DNA from: Bin18 sp965200355
GTDB taxonomy: Bacteria; Desulfobacterota; Binatia; Bin18
DNA length: 64,000 nt
Direction of reading: 5' to 3'
Assembly: GCA_965200355.1 (NCBI GenBank)
Contig: OZ241351.1
Coordinates: 2,480,001-2,544,000, forward strand
Shown: positions 42,918 to 53,222 of the stretch, one piece after another
Layout of the letters: every line of letters begins with the position of its first letter
How positions within the stretch are numbered: the stretch's first letter is position 1
Notes under the pieces: generated by a model
Databases searched by the model: none
The model's input: the letters and a program-made list of their open reading frames with translations, nothing else
Told to the model about the DNA's origin: nothing
Program-made: the position numbers and the translations under genes

Positions 42918-44129
42918 ATGACACGCATCAGTTCCGCCCCCTGTCTGCAACCGCTCGATGGCCTGACCTCATTTGAGCGAGCGGTCCGCCAACCTCTGAT
43001 GCTTGGGCTGTTCATGCCCCATCAGCAGGGCGCTTGGACCCCATCGAAAGCGCCCCGGAAGACCTCGTGGACCTTTCCGTACAACGCCGAACTCGCAGTC
43101 CGCGTTGATGAGGCCGGCTTTGACCTCCTCTTTGCCCTGGCCACTTGGCTCGGCAAAGGCGGCTATGGGGGGGACATTCATTTTCGGGAGCACTCCATTG
43201 ATCCCTTTATCACGAGCGCCGCCCTCGCACCGCTGACCCACAACGTCCTGCTGATCTCAACCCTGCACGTCCTCTACGGCTGGCATCCTCTCCATATTGC
43301 GAAATATGGAGCCGTCATTGACCATATCAGTCAGGGCCGCTGGGGCCTGAACGTTGTGACCGGCTATCGGTCGGACGAGGCCGCTATGTTTGGCCAGGCC
43401 GCATTCCCCCACGAGCAACGCTACGCCATGGCGGATGAATTCACGACCGTGATGAAGCGCCTGTGGACTGAGGATGAAAACCTCGATTACGCCGGTGAGT
43501 GGTATCAGACCGCCGGCGCTTTTGTTGCCCCCAAACCCGTGAATGGCCTGCCCGTCCTGGTCAGCGCCGGCTCGTCGCCGGCGGGGATGGACTATGCGAC
43601 CAGTCACGCGGATATCATCTTTGCGACTGCGCCCACGGGAGCGGCCCCGGCCAGGGCCTGTGCGTCTTTGCCCCAGCGCCTCGGAGCGATCAAGGCGCAA
43701 GCCCGGAAAAAGGGCCGTGCGGTCAAAATTCTCGTCAATCCGCATGTGATTTGTCGTCCAACCGAGCACGAGGCGCAAGCCTGGTATCAGCGGATTCGGG
43801 ATGAACGGGATGCGGTGGCAGTCGCCAACTTCTTCAACGCTTTTATGGGCGGAGACCAGTCTTCGTGGCGTCAGCATAGCGCGCTTGAGTGGGCGGTGGG
43901 CGGTAATCTGCATCTTGTGGGGACACCGGACATGATCGTGGAGTGGTTCGTCCGCCTGCGGCGGGCTGGCGTGGACGGGGTGCAGGTCAATTTCTTCGAC
44001 TTCGGACCAGACCTTGACTACTTTATCGCCGCGGTGCTCCCCCTTATGCAGCAAGCCGGCTTGCGCCAAGCCCTGCCGCAGGGTGGGGCTGAACAGCGCC
44101 GCTGCTCGGAGGCGGCACGGAGAACGTGA
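42918..44129 (+). CDS. LLM-class flavin-dependent oxidoreductase (SfnG/RutA-like)
   Basis: 403 residues. TIM-barrel FMN monooxygenase; LGLFMPHQQGAWTPSKAP near the start, STLHVLYGWHPLHIAKY, the family block ISQGRWGLNVVTGYRSDEA near residue 138 and ALEWAVGGNLHLVGTP near 325. The best resemblance is to dimethylsulfone or pyrimidine monooxygenases, not to long-chain alkane enzymes; the substrate is unknown. It lies 44 bases after larB and just before a CoA-transferase. Confidence 0.87.
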   Translation: MTRISSAPCLQPLDGLTSFERAVRQPLMLGLFMPHQQGAWTPSKAPRKTSWTFPYNAELAVRVDEAGFDLLFALATWLGKGGYGGDIHFREHSIDPFITSAALAPLTHNVLLISTLHVLYGWHPLHIAKYGAVIDHISQGRWGLNVVTGYRSDEAAMFGQAAFPHEQRYAMADEFTTVMKRLWTEDENLDYAGEWYQTAGAFVAPKPVNGLPVLVSAGSSPAGMDYATSHADIIFATAPTGAAPARACASLPQRLGAIKAQARKKGRAVKILVNPHVICRPTEHEAQAWYQRIRDERDAVAVANFFNAFMGGDQSSWRQHSALEWAVGGNLHLVGTPDMIVEWFVRLRRAGVDGVQVNFFDFGPDLDYFIAAVLPLMQQAGLRQALPQGGAEQRRCSEAARRT

Positions 44130-44181
44130 AGCCTGCATCTCTCTCGCTACGGCTCAGGTGCAGTGGAGAAAAGAGGAGGGT

Positions 44182-45339
44182 ATGAAGCGCACGGCAGGAT
44201 CAATGCCGCCCCTGGCGGGTGTCAGAGTGATTGAGTTTTGCAATGTCGCGGCCGGCCCTTTTTGCGGCCTGCTGTTCGCAGATTTTGGTGCGGACGTGGT
44301 GAAGGTTGAGCCCCGGCACGGCGACACGCTGCGTCAATGGCCGCCGATAACGGACGGGTTTAGTGAGAACTTTGCCGCACTCAATCGCAATAAGCGCTCT
44401 ATCGCGTTGAATTTGAAAGACGAGGTCGATAATGACGTGGCGGGCCGCTTGATCCGGGGGGCGGACGTGGTGATCGAGAACAACCGGCCTGGGGTCATGG
44501 GGCGTCTCGGGCTCGGCTACGAGAACTTCGCTGAGACCCACCCCAAGCTGGTCTACTGCTCGCTGTCGGCCTTTGGTCAATGTGGCCCCCGTGCCCAGCA
44601 GGGTGGCTTCGATGTCACCATACAGGCGATAGCGGGGATCATGAGTGTGACCGGAGAGCCGGAGAGAGCGCCCGTCAAATGCGGGGTCCCGGTAGCCGAC
44701 TTTGCCGCTGGCCTGTATGCTGCCTTTTCCGTTTCGTCCTTGCTGGCCCGTGTCCGGGCGGGTGGGCCTGGCGGCCATATCGACGTCCCGATGATGGGCG
44801 TGAGCCTCGCCATTGCCGCCCTCCAAACCAGTGAGTTTTTTGGAACTGGAAAAAATCCTCAAAAACTCGGCGCCGCGCATCCCCGGAATGCGCCCTACGA
44901 CCTGTTTCGGGCCAAGGACGGCCATTTTGTGCTTGCCGCTGGCAATAACAAGCTATGGCAGAGCGTCTGCCAGGAGGTCGGTCAGCCGGCCCTTGCGGTT
45001 GATCCACGGTTTCTGACGACGAGCGACCGGGCGGCCAACCAGACTGTGCTAAAAGAAATCCTCGAAAAGGTGTTCATTACCCGCCCTGTGGCCGACTGGC
45101 TTGCAGTTTTTGAAGCTCGGGGGGTGCCGTGCAGCCCCACCAACACGTATGCGGAAGCGTTGTCAGACGCGCAGGTTGTCGAGCTGGGCTGGGTCCAACC
45201 GCTAACGCTCCCCAACGGCACAACCACCCGGACTTTCGCCTCACCCCTGCGGATCAATGGCGTGTCTCCAGCGATTCACCGCGGACCGCCTGAGCTCGAC
45301 GAGCATCGCGCCGAGCTATTGAGCGAGCTTCGCCGCTAA
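44182..45339 (+). CDS. CaiB/BaiF family CoA-transferase
   Basis: 385 residues, class III CoA-transferase. PPLAGVRVIEFCNVAAGPFCG and FGADVVKVEPRHGD at the N-terminus; GGFDVTIQAIAGIMSVTGEP, the catalytic-aspartate region, near residue 155; C-terminal LRINGVSP. AAGAGGAGGGT precedes the ATG at 44182. Second enzyme of its type in the window and not closely alike to the one at 6731; it may activate the product of the preceding monooxygenase, an inference from adjacency. Confidence 0.92.
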   Translation: MKRTAGSMPPLAGVRVIEFCNVAAGPFCGLLFADFGADVVKVEPRHGDTLRQWPPITDGFSENFAALNRNKRSIALNLKDEVDNDVAGRLIRGADVVIENNRPGVMGRLGLGYENFAETHPKLVYCSLSAFGQCGPRAQQGGFDVTIQAIAGIMSVTGEPERAPVKCGVPVADFAAGLYAAFSVSSLLARVRAGGPGGHIDVPMMGVSLAIAALQTSEFFGTGKNPQKLGAAHPRNAPYDLFRAKDGHFVLAAGNNKLWQSVCQEVGQPALAVDPRFLTTSDRAANQTVLKEILEKVFITRPVADWLAVFEARGVPCSPTNTYAEALSDAQVVELGWVQPLTLPNGTTTRTFASPLRINGVSPAIHRGPPELDEHRAELLSELRR

Positions 45340-45379
45340 CGCTCTTCATTCCGCAACGACACTAGACAGGCTCTCGTCC

Positions 45380-46741
45380 ATGTCGGCCAAGAAATCCTCC
45401 AACGCCTTAACCCAGGGGCGGGTCAAACGTGCCCTGCACGTTGGTTCGCTCGCGACCTCGGTCAGCGGGAGCTATGCCTGGAACGCCCTGAAACAGCCCT
45501 TCCAGTCCGCGGATGAAAAGGCGCAAGAGCTCTTTGATCTGCATCTCACAAACGCCTTGAAAATTGTGCAAGGCTCCTATGAACTCCGCGGCGCATTCGT
45601 GAAGCTGATTCAAATGCTGAGTATGCGCGGCGACCTGTTTCCGACCGAGGTCCTCGACATTCTCGCGAGCGTCCAGTCGTCCGTCCCGCCGATGGATTAC
45701 GCCATCATCCGCGCTCAAGTCAAAGATGAGCTTGGAAAAGACCCGGACCAACTCTTTCGGCGTTTTGACAAAACAGCCTTTGCCGCGGCCTCGCTTGGAC
45801 AGGTCCACCGGGCCCAACTCTGGAGTGGCGCGGAGGTGGTTGTGAAGGTCCAATATCCTGGGGTTGAGGAGACAGTGGAGCAGGACCTGAAAAACCTGGA
45901 AGCGCTACTGAGCGCTTTGACCCGGATGCTGCGCGATGTGATGCGCCAGAACTTCGATGCGGCCGAGCTCTACCAGGAAACCGCGGCGCGACTTCGGGAA
46001 GAGCTCGACTATATCAATGAAGCCAACAATATGACAATTTTTCAGCGTCTCTTCGCGAAGGACGACGAGGTTCTTATTCCCCGGGTCTATCCAGATTTTT
46101 CCTCGCGGCGCGTCTTAACCCTGGAGTTTATCGAGGGGTATAAACTCAACGATGTGCTCGCTCCCGGCGTTGAGCGAACGCTGAAGGACTGGGTGGCGGT
46201 CAAGTATTTTGAGATGACCTGGCAGCAGATTTGCGCTTTTGGCGTGCTTCATACTGATCCACATCCTGGGAATTATCTGATTACCTACCATCCTAAAATT
46301 GCCATATTGGACTTTGGCAGTGTGCGCTTCTTCCCGGATGAGGTTCGAGACGGCTATCGGCGGTTGGCACAAGCCATCTTAGCGCGAGACGAAAGCAGTA
46401 TGGCGCGCTGTTTTCTTGAGCTGGGCTATCTTGATCCCGGCGATGCGCCCGAGCCATTTTTTCGGATTATGTATCTTCTTTTTGAGCCCGTCCTGGAAGA
46501 CCGCCCCTATGATCCCGGCGATTTTCACGCGGTCGAACGGGCCAGAGAGGTGGCCAATATCAGTCTCCAGCATCGGATGTTCAAGACCCCTGGGCACAGG
46601 CTCTTCTTGGTTCGGGCACTCCTTGGCCTTGAGTCGTACATACAGCAGTTCGGAACAGTGACTAATTGGCACTGGATTTTCCGGCGGTGCGTCACAGCGG
46701 CCTCAAAAACGAAAAGACGGAAGAAGGCGAAAAGGGTATAG
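45380..46741 (+). CDS. AarF/UbiB (ABC1) family protein kinase-like protein
   Basis: 453 residues. Atypical kinase domain with the KxxQ region (AFVKLIQMLSMRGD near 72), the glycine-poor loop AAASLGQVHRA with catalytic lysine in VVVKVQYPG near 158, and HTDPHPGNYLI plus LDFGSV near residues 290 and 310, all invariant in UbiB proteins. Family members support ubiquinone or other isoprenoid lipid synthesis in the membrane. Context (isoprenoid genes elsewhere in the window) is compatible but not specific. Confidence 0.9.
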   Translation: MSAKKSSNALTQGRVKRALHVGSLATSVSGSYAWNALKQPFQSADEKAQELFDLHLTNALKIVQGSYELRGAFVKLIQMLSMRGDLFPTEVLDILASVQSSVPPMDYAIIRAQVKDELGKDPDQLFRRFDKTAFAAASLGQVHRAQLWSGAEVVVKVQYPGVEETVEQDLKNLEALLSALTRMLRDVMRQNFDAAELYQETAARLREELDYINEANNMTIFQRLFAKDDEVLIPRVYPDFSSRRVLTLEFIEGYKLNDVLAPGVERTLKDWVAVKYFEMTWQQICAFGVLHTDPHPGNYLITYHPKIAILDFGSVRFFPDEVRDGYRRLAQAILARDESSMARCFLELGYLDPGDAPEPFFRIMYLLFEPVLEDRPYDPGDFHAVERAREVANISLQHRMFKTPGHRLFLVRALLGLESYIQQFGTVTNWHWIFRRCVTAASKTKRRKKAKRV

Positions 46742-46766
46742 CCGGGAGCTCTGCTGGGCGGGAGCC

Positions 46767-49070
46767 ATGAGCACGAGGATTGCCATGCGGATGCTACACT
46801 TTGCGGTCATTGGGGGAAGCCTCTTCCTCTTGACCTACGCCCTGGCCGGGGTCGCGCCCAAAGCGTTGCCCAGCCTGGAGCCATTTCCGGCCGCAGTGCA
46901 GCGGCAGCTTGACCGGGCACTCCAAGCCCAAGGCGACGGGTATACGCCCCGCACCCGACATCTTCATGCCGATGGGCGTCCACAGTATACGAACCGACTC
47001 ATCCTGGAACCGAGCCCCTATCTGCTGCAACATGCCCATAATCCGGTCAATTGGTACCCGTGGGGCGAGGAAGCCTTTGTCCGCGCGAAAAAAGAGAAGA
47101 AACCCGTCTTTCTGTCTATCGGCTATTCGACCTGCCACTGGTGCCACGTGATGGAGCGGGAATCTTTTGAGGATAGCGCGATTGCCGCATACCTGAACCG
47201 CCACTATATCGCGATTAAAGTTGACCGCGAACAACGACCGGATGTGGATGGCGTGTATATGGCCGCGGTACATATGCTGACTGGACGGGGGGGCTGGCCC
47301 CTGAGCGTATGGCTCACCCCTGAGCGCCAGCCTTTTTATGGTGGCACCTACTTTCCGCCGCATGATGGTATGCGTGGGCAGCAGGTCGGCTTGCTCACCC
47401 TGCTGAGCCGCTTGCAAACGGCCTATCACCACGAGCCGAACCACGTCGCCACGGTGGCGAAGAAGCTGACACAGAACATTCAGGCTGGTCTTGTCCCGCC
47501 GGCGTCAGCCGAGCAGCCGGCCCAGACCGTTTTGACCCAGGCCGCTGCCCATTTCACCGCACGGTTTGACGCGCAGTACGGGGGCTTTGGCCCGGCGCCA
47601 AAATTTCCGCGCAGTGTCACCTTAGAGTTCCTCCTGCGCTACCAGCGCCGGACCAATGACCCCAAGGGACAGAATATGGTGGTGCAGACCCTCGAAGCCA
47701 TGGCGAACGGTGGGATATACGATCAGGTCGGCGGTGGGTTTCACCGCTATGCCACAGATCAAAAATGGCGGGTGCCGCATTTTGAAAAAATGCTGTACGA
47801 CAACGCGCTGCTCGCCGTTGCCTATCTTGAAGGGTATCAAGCCGCGGGGCGAGAGGACTTCGCCCGTATCGCCCAGGAAACCCTGGAGTATCTCGACCGC
47901 GAGATGAGCGCACCCGGCGGGGGGTTTTACTCGGCTACGGATGCCGAAAGTGGAGGCAAAGAGGGAAAATTCTTTACCTGGACGCTGCCCGAACTCGCTC
48001 AACTCCTGAGTCAAGAACAGATCCGGCTGGTCCAGGCCCATTATGGCGTCACGCTCCAGGGCAATTTTGAGGGTGCAAATATCCTCCATATTGCCCATCC
48101 GCTTGAGGCGGTGGCAAAGTCCCTGGGGCTCACGCTGGACCAGGCGCGGCGTGAGCGCCAAGAGGTCCGCACGCTGCTCTACCGAGCGAGACAGCAGCGT
48201 CGCGCGCTCCATACCGATACCAAGGTGCTTGTTGCGTGGAACGGCCTCGCCATTTCGGCTTTTGCCAAGGGGGCGCATATTCTGAATGTTCCCGACTATG
48301 CAACCCGAGCAAAGCGCGCGGCGACGTTTCTCCTGACACACATGAAACGAGACGGACGGCTGCGACGGGGCGCGCTGGGGACCCTGCTCGGGGGAGAGGC
48401 ATATCTCAACGATTATGCCTGTCTCATTGCTGGTCTGCTTGACCTCTACGAGGCCACATTCGAGTTGCGCTGGATGCAGGAAGCCATCGCTCTGCAAGCG
48501 ATACAGGACGCGCACTTCTGGGATCACAAAAACGGGGGCTATTTCCTGACCGCGGATGATGCCGAGCAGCTCCTCGCCCGTGAAAAGCCGGCGTATGACG
48601 GTGCGGAGCCGTCTGGCAATGCGGTGGCGACGCACAATCTCCTGCGGCTGGCGGAATGGACCATGAACGCCGGCTATCGCCAGCGCGCGCAACGCTGTCT
48701 CCAGGCATTTGCTTCAGCGCTGAGGCAGCGCCCGACCAGTATGCCGCGGATGCTCAGCGCGCTCGATTTTTTTCTGGACCAGCCGAAAGAGATTGCGATT
48801 GTCAAAGCGTCACCGGACGATCTTGTGGAGCCCTTCTTAGCCCGCCTGCGCCAGCGCTTCCTGCCGCATCGGGTCCTGACTATTGTGACGCAGGGAGATG
48901 AACTCGCCGCCCACCAACAGGTTGTTCCGTGGCTTGAGGCGAAGCGGGCGATCAAAGGCAAAGTCACGGCCTATGTGTGTGAACGGCACGTCTGTTCTCT
49001 GCCCACGGCTGACCCAGGTCTCTTTGCGAAGCAGTTGGCCACGACCCTGCCACGGCCTGGCGTCCCCTGA
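46767..49070 (+). CDS. Thioredoxin-fold DUF255 / YyaL-type protein
   Basis: 767 residues. N-terminal membrane or signal segment (MLHFAVIGGSLFLLTYALAG), then a thioredoxin-like domain with LIDEPSPYLL-type LEPSPYLLQHAHNPVNWYPW and the CxxC motif STCHWCHVMERESF near residue 125, followed by a six-hairpin glycosidase-like helical domain. It belongs to the spermatogenesis-associated protein 20/YyaL family; function in bacteria is not settled, maybe oxidised-thiol or carbohydrate handling. The signal segment suggests a periplasmic or membrane-anchored form. Confidence 0.92.
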   Translation: MSTRIAMRMLHFAVIGGSLFLLTYALAGVAPKALPSLEPFPAAVQRQLDRALQAQGDGYTPRTRHLHADGRPQYTNRLILEPSPYLLQHAHNPVNWYPWGEEAFVRAKKEKKPVFLSIGYSTCHWCHVMERESFEDSAIAAYLNRHYIAIKVDREQRPDVDGVYMAAVHMLTGRGGWPLSVWLTPERQPFYGGTYFPPHDGMRGQQVGLLTLLSRLQTAYHHEPNHVATVAKKLTQNIQAGLVPPASAEQPAQTVLTQAAAHFTARFDAQYGGFGPAPKFPRSVTLEFLLRYQRRTNDPKGQNMVVQTLEAMANGGIYDQVGGGFHRYATDQKWRVPHFEKMLYDNALLAVAYLEGYQAAGREDFARIAQETLEYLDREMSAPGGGFYSATDAESGGKEGKFFTWTLPELAQLLSQEQIRLVQAHYGVTLQGNFEGANILHIAHPLEAVAKSLGLTLDQARRERQEVRTLLYRARQQRRALHTDTKVLVAWNGLAISAFAKGAHILNVPDYATRAKRAATFLLTHMKRDGRLRRGALGTLLGGEAYLNDYACLIAGLLDLYEATFELRWMQEAIALQAIQDAHFWDHKNGGYFLTADDAEQLLAREKPAYDGAEPSGNAVATHNLLRLAEWTMNAGYRQRAQRCLQAFASALRQRPTSMPRMLSALDFFLDQPKEIAIVKASPDDLVEPFLARLRQRFLPHRVLTIVTQGDELAAHQQVVPWLEAKRAIKGKVTAYVCERHVCSLPTADPGLFAKQLATTLPRPGVP

Positions 49071-49121
49071 CCGTGGTCAGCGTCTCCGCCCTGTAACGTA
49101 TGCCCCTCAGGAAACTTCGGG

Positions 49122-51167
49122 TTACTCCTGGGAGCGTGCGGCCCCCTGCGCATCCTGCCGGAGTCGGGTCATCTCCTCCCTCGGACCGGCCAGGATCAGC
49201 GTTTCGTCTGCGTGGAGTGGTTGGTCCGGCTGGGGGAGACGATCTTCATAGCCAGCCGCAGTCTGATTGCGGATGGCCAGGACCGTGATGCCATAGCGGA
49301 CACGCAGGTTGAGTTCCTGTAGGGTTTTCTCCCGAAAAGGAGCCGGAACCGGCAGGGCCAGAATCGTATATTGGGACGGCATGGCCAGCGTTCCGTGGTC
49401 TTGGGCGGTCGGGTCCGGCAGCGCCCCGAGAAATTCTTTGCGCAGGACTTCTCGGTCGTAGACCTCAAGCAGGTCGGTTTGGGTGACCACGCCAATCACC
49501 TGGCTACTGGTCGCGTCTGCTGTGACCGGCAAACAATCGAGTTGCGTCTCACGGAATTTGCGTAAGCACTCGGTCAGGGGCTCGTGCAGATGGGCGACGG
49601 TGTGGACCGGACGCGCCACGTCACGCGCCACGACGATACCGTCAAGCCCCCTTTCGTTGAGCAAGGTTTTAATGTCGTGCAACGCAATCACGCCGGTCAG
49701 GTGGGCGTCGGAGCTGACGGTATAGTAGTAGGGGTCGGGTGAGTCGAGAACGCAGCTCACGACCTGTTGAAATGTCGTATCGTCCGGCAGCGTCGGAGCC
49801 GGGGCGTGCATGACATCCGCAACGTGAAAGGAGCGCATTACGGTTTCTTCTCGGCCCAATGAGAGAGAAACGCCCCGGCGAGCGAGTTTGCGCGTATAAA
49901 TCGAATGGGGGTGGAGATAACGAGCCGTGACTGTGCTCAGCGTACACGCAATCATGACCGGAAGAATAATCTGGTATCCTTCGGTCAGCTCAAACAGCAT
50001 CAGGATAGCCGTCACCGGCGCATGGGTGGTCCCGGCCACGACTGCGCCCATGCCAATCATGGCATAGGCTTCAGGCGTGGCGGTAATGTCTGGAAAGATG
50101 GCGTGCACCAGGTGCCCGAAGAGGCCGCCGGCAAGCACGCCAAGAAAGAGCGACGGAGAGAAAATTCCCCCCGAAGCGCCCGACCCCAACGTTGTGCAGG
50201 TGGCGAGGAGCTTCAGCAAAAAGAGAAAGATCAAAATCCGCCATTCGGGGGTCTCATGCAGGAGACGAGACATAGCCTCAAAGCCCGTCCCGTAGACCTC
50301 CGGGGCGATCAGCAGGAGTCCCCCCACGCACAGACCACCCACGACCGTTCTGGAGAAAGGCGGCAGCCGGCTGCGTTCAAACACATCTTCGCTTTTATAC
50401 AACGCCCAGATAAACACCACGGCCACCAAACCCATCAACATGCCGAGAGCGGCATACAGCGGGACTTCCCCGTAGTGGACCAGGGTGTAATCCGGGACGA
50501 CAAAGGCGGGGGCATCGCCGAGATAGGCCCGCGCGACGACCGTGGCTAACACCGAGGAGAGGACAATCGGGGCGAAGGTCGGAATGGCGAAATTCCCCAA
50601 AATAACCTCGAGGGCGAAAAACGCCCCGGCAATAGGCGCGTTAAAAGTCGCCGCGATTCCGCCCGCGGCCCCACAGCCGACCAAGGTGCGGATGCGTTCC
50701 GGGGTGAGATGGAGGACTTGGCCGCACGTCGAACCTAAGGCCGCCCCAATTTGGATAACCGGCCCTTCTCTGCCGGTCGAGCCGCCCGTACCAATGGTCA
50801 CCGCGGAGGCAAGCGCCTTGGCAAAAGCCACCCGGGCGCGCATCACCCCGCCCCGTAGCGCCACGGCTTCCATTACCTCAGGGACGCCATGCCCTTTGGC
50901 CTCAACCGCCCATTTATACACGATTGGCGCAACCAGGGCCCCACCAAGAGCGGGGATTCCCACTTTCCAATACCACGGCAGGGTCGGGAGCATGGCGAGG
51001 GGGGAATCGCCGCCAAGGGCGATGCGTTGAACCAAATGGAGCAGTTCGTGAAAGGCAATAGCCGCCCCGCCGACCAGCAGACCGACACCACAGGCCAGGG
51101 CAATGGTAAGTCCCTCTCGACTGGTGTGGAGAAGGTCGGTCAGCGAGGTGTACCAGGCGCTACGCAT
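49122..51167 (-). CDS. ClC chloride channel/antiporter with CBS pair and TrkA-C-like domain (copy 1)
   Basis: 681 residues. Membrane part with the three ClC filter motifs: AKGHGVPEV near residue 90, GSTGREGPVIQIG (gating-glutamate segment) near 130, and GSGASGGIFSPSLFLGV near 330, plus FNAPIAGAFFALEV. A CBS pair follows from about 455 (VADVMHAPAPTLPDDTTFQQV) and a C-terminal TrkA-C-like domain from about 595. Such tails let nucleotides or ligands set transport. The tandem paralogue lies 48 bases upstream on the same strand. Confidence 0.95.
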   Translation of the reverse strand: MRSAWYTSLTDLLHTSREGLTIALACGVGLLVGGAAIAFHELLHLVQRIALGGDSPLAMLPTLPWYWKVGIPALGGALVAPIVYKWAVEAKGHGVPEVMEAVALRGGVMRARVAFAKALASAVTIGTGGSTGREGPVIQIGAALGSTCGQVLHLTPERIRTLVGCGAAGGIAATFNAPIAGAFFALEVILGNFAIPTFAPIVLSSVLATVVARAYLGDAPAFVVPDYTLVHYGEVPLYAALGMLMGLVAVVFIWALYKSEDVFERSRLPPFSRTVVGGLCVGGLLLIAPEVYGTGFEAMSRLLHETPEWRILIFLFLLKLLATCTTLGSGASGGIFSPSLFLGVLAGGLFGHLVHAIFPDITATPEAYAMIGMGAVVAGTTHAPVTAILMLFELTEGYQIILPVMIACTLSTVTARYLHPHSIYTRKLARRGVSLSLGREETVMRSFHVADVMHAPAPTLPDDTTFQQVVSCVLDSPDPYYYTVSSDAHLTGVIALHDIKTLLNERGLDGIVVARDVARPVHTVAHLHEPLTECLRKFRETQLDCLPVTADATSSQVIGVVTQTDLLEVYDREVLRKEFLGALPDPTAQDHGTLAMPSQYTILALPVPAPFREKTLQELNLRVRYGITVLAIRNQTAAGYEDRLPQPDQPLHADETLILAGPREEMTRLRQDAQGAARSQE

Positions 51168-51215
51168 AGTTCTGATATCGGCGAGAACGGCTTTGGCGCG
51201 TGTTCTTTGTACACA

Positions 51216-53222
51216 TCATGGGACCGGAGAGCCAGCCTGTGCTCCTCGGGCTGGCGGGGTCTCTTCTGTCAGCGCGGTGAATTGACGCAGGTGTTCTGTC
51301 CGCCCAACAAGGACCAGCGAGTCATCCTGGCGCAAGGGCGTATCGGGGTCGGGGAGTTCATCTGGACTGTGGAAGCCGCCACGGCGGATGGCGATAGCAG
51401 TCACATTAAACCGACTGCGCATCTGTGAATCGCCCAGCGTTTGCCCAATGAGCGACGGCGGGACGGGCACGATTTCGACGATATATTCATGCGGCAGATG
51501 CACCTGTTGGTGGACCATCTCGGTGAGTGCTTCGGAGCGGAGACTGACCCCGAGGTATTCGTTGCGTAAGACCTCTCGATTATACAGCGCCAGCACATCA
51601 GACCGCGAGACAATCCCTTCCAATTTTTGGGCAGCCGAAAGCACCGGCAAATACTCCTGGTCATGTAAACTGAATTTTTCGAGACAGCGCGCCAAGGTTT
51701 CTTGGGCCGTGGTGACCGCGTCCGGCGGTCGAATCAAGTCAACCGCGACGACGAGCGGGGCCATACTGTCATCCTGAAAGGTGGCCTTGACGTCGTGAAT
51801 GGAGATGGTCCCAAGAAGGCGGTGGTCGCGATCAACCACAAAGCTCAGGGGCAGCGTACTGGCCAGGAAGTGGTCCATGACCTCGGAAAACGGGGCCCCC
51901 TCTTGAAAGGTCGGTGGCTCCGGGCGCATCACCTGCCCTACGGTAAACCCCTGCATCAGGGTTTGTTCGCGCCGCCTGATGTCAATGCCCCGCCGGAGGA
52001 TCTGTAAGGTGTAAATCGACTCTTCCCGAAAAAGTTTGGCAACTACTGTGCTCACCGTACAACTGACCATCAGGGGCAAGATAATGTGATAGTCAGCGGT
52101 AATCTCGAACAGCAGCAGGAAGGCGGTGAGCGGACAGTGGACCAAGCTGGCCAGGAAAGCGGCCATGCCGACCAGTGCATAACCGCCGCTCGGGCCGGCA
52201 ATGGCCGGAAAGGCCGCCCCGACGACCATCCCACACAGACTGCCTAAGACGGCCCCCAGGTAGAGCGCCGGAAAAAACAGTCCGCCTGAGCCACCCGAGG
52301 CCAGGGTCAGGCTGGTCGCCGCTATTTTGATGGGGAAGAGCAGCAGTAAATAGGACCAGTCCAGGCCCCCCCGCAGAATGATATCCATGGTGCCGTGGCC
52401 CGTGCCGTACACATGCGGGGCAATAAGAATCAGGCCGCCGACCAGGAAGCCGCCCAGCGCCGGCTTAAGCGTCTCGGGCAGGGGAATTCTTTTGGCCTCT
52501 TTTTCCAGACGATCCAGGAGAGACATAAAGACCAGGCCCCCAAGGCCACAGACAATGCCGAGTCCGAGATAGAACGGCAGCTCCCAGGTATTCAGCAGCG
52601 TATAGGCCGGGACGACAAAGGCCGGATGGTCGCCAAAATAGGCCCGGCTCACAACCGTGGCCAGGACAGAAGACAATATCACGGGGCCAAAGGCCGGCAT
52701 CGCGAAATTGCCAATCACGACCTCAAGCGCAAAAAAGGCCCCGGCAATAGGGGAATTAAAGGCCGCCGCAATACCACCGGCGACACCACAGCCGGCCAGG
52801 GTCGGGAGCCGATTGGGCGGGACTTTGAGCACTTGGCCAAGAACGGAGCCCAGCGAGGCCCCGATATGGACGATGGGACCCTCGCGTCCGACTGAGCCGC
52901 CAGAACCAATAGTGAGGGCGGAAGAGGCGGATTTGACCAGGGCCGTCTGCCAGCGAAACTTCCCGTTCCCTAAAGCCACCGATTCAATGACCTCTGGGAC
53001 ACCGTGTCCCTGGGCATCTCGCGGACGAAGAACGGCGACCAGCCCGACGGCCAGGCCGCCGAGGGTGGGAACAAGCAGAATGCGATACCAGGGCAACTCG
53101 GGCAGCGCGTGGAGCGGATGGGTGTCCGCACCCAGCGCAATCCCCTGGACCAGATGAATCAGCGCATCGTACACAATAGCGCCACCGCCGGTGATAATGC
53201 CGACGGCGCAGGCCTGGACCAT
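51216..53222 (-). CDS. ClC chloride channel/antiporter with CBS pair and TrkA-C-like domain (copy 2)
   Basis: 668 residues from the only ATG available, same domain order as the gene downstream. Motifs: AQGHGVPEV near 73, GSVGREGPIVHIGASLGS near 110, FNSPIAGAFFALEV, and ASGGSGGLFFPALYLG near 310; CBS pair from about 435 and a TrkA-C-like end with DSLVLVGRTEHL. The frame stays open upstream for another 45 codons and reads like the usual cytoplasmic lead helix of the family, but contains no ATG, GTG or TTG. So the real start may use a rare codon, or the N-terminus is damaged. Confidence 0.92.
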   Translation of the reverse strand: MVQACAVGIITGGGAIVYDALIHLVQGIALGADTHPLHALPELPWYRILLVPTLGGLAVGLVAVLRPRDAQGHGVPEVIESVALGNGKFRWQTALVKSASSALTIGSGGSVGREGPIVHIGASLGSVLGQVLKVPPNRLPTLAGCGVAGGIAAAFNSPIAGAFFALEVVIGNFAMPAFGPVILSSVLATVVSRAYFGDHPAFVVPAYTLLNTWELPFYLGLGIVCGLGGLVFMSLLDRLEKEAKRIPLPETLKPALGGFLVGGLILIAPHVYGTGHGTMDIILRGGLDWSYLLLLFPIKIAATSLTLASGGSGGLFFPALYLGAVLGSLCGMVVGAAFPAIAGPSGGYALVGMAAFLASLVHCPLTAFLLLFEITADYHIILPLMVSCTVSTVVAKLFREESIYTLQILRRGIDIRRREQTLMQGFTVGQVMRPEPPTFQEGAPFSEVMDHFLASTLPLSFVVDRDHRLLGTISIHDVKATFQDDSMAPLVVAVDLIRPPDAVTTAQETLARCLEKFSLHDQEYLPVLSAAQKLEGIVSRSDVLALYNREVLRNEYLGVSLRSEALTEMVHQQVHLPHEYIVEIVPVPPSLIGQTLGDSQMRSRFNVTAIAIRRGGFHSPDELPDPDTPLRQDDSLVLVGRTEHLRQFTALTEETPPARGAQAGSPVP

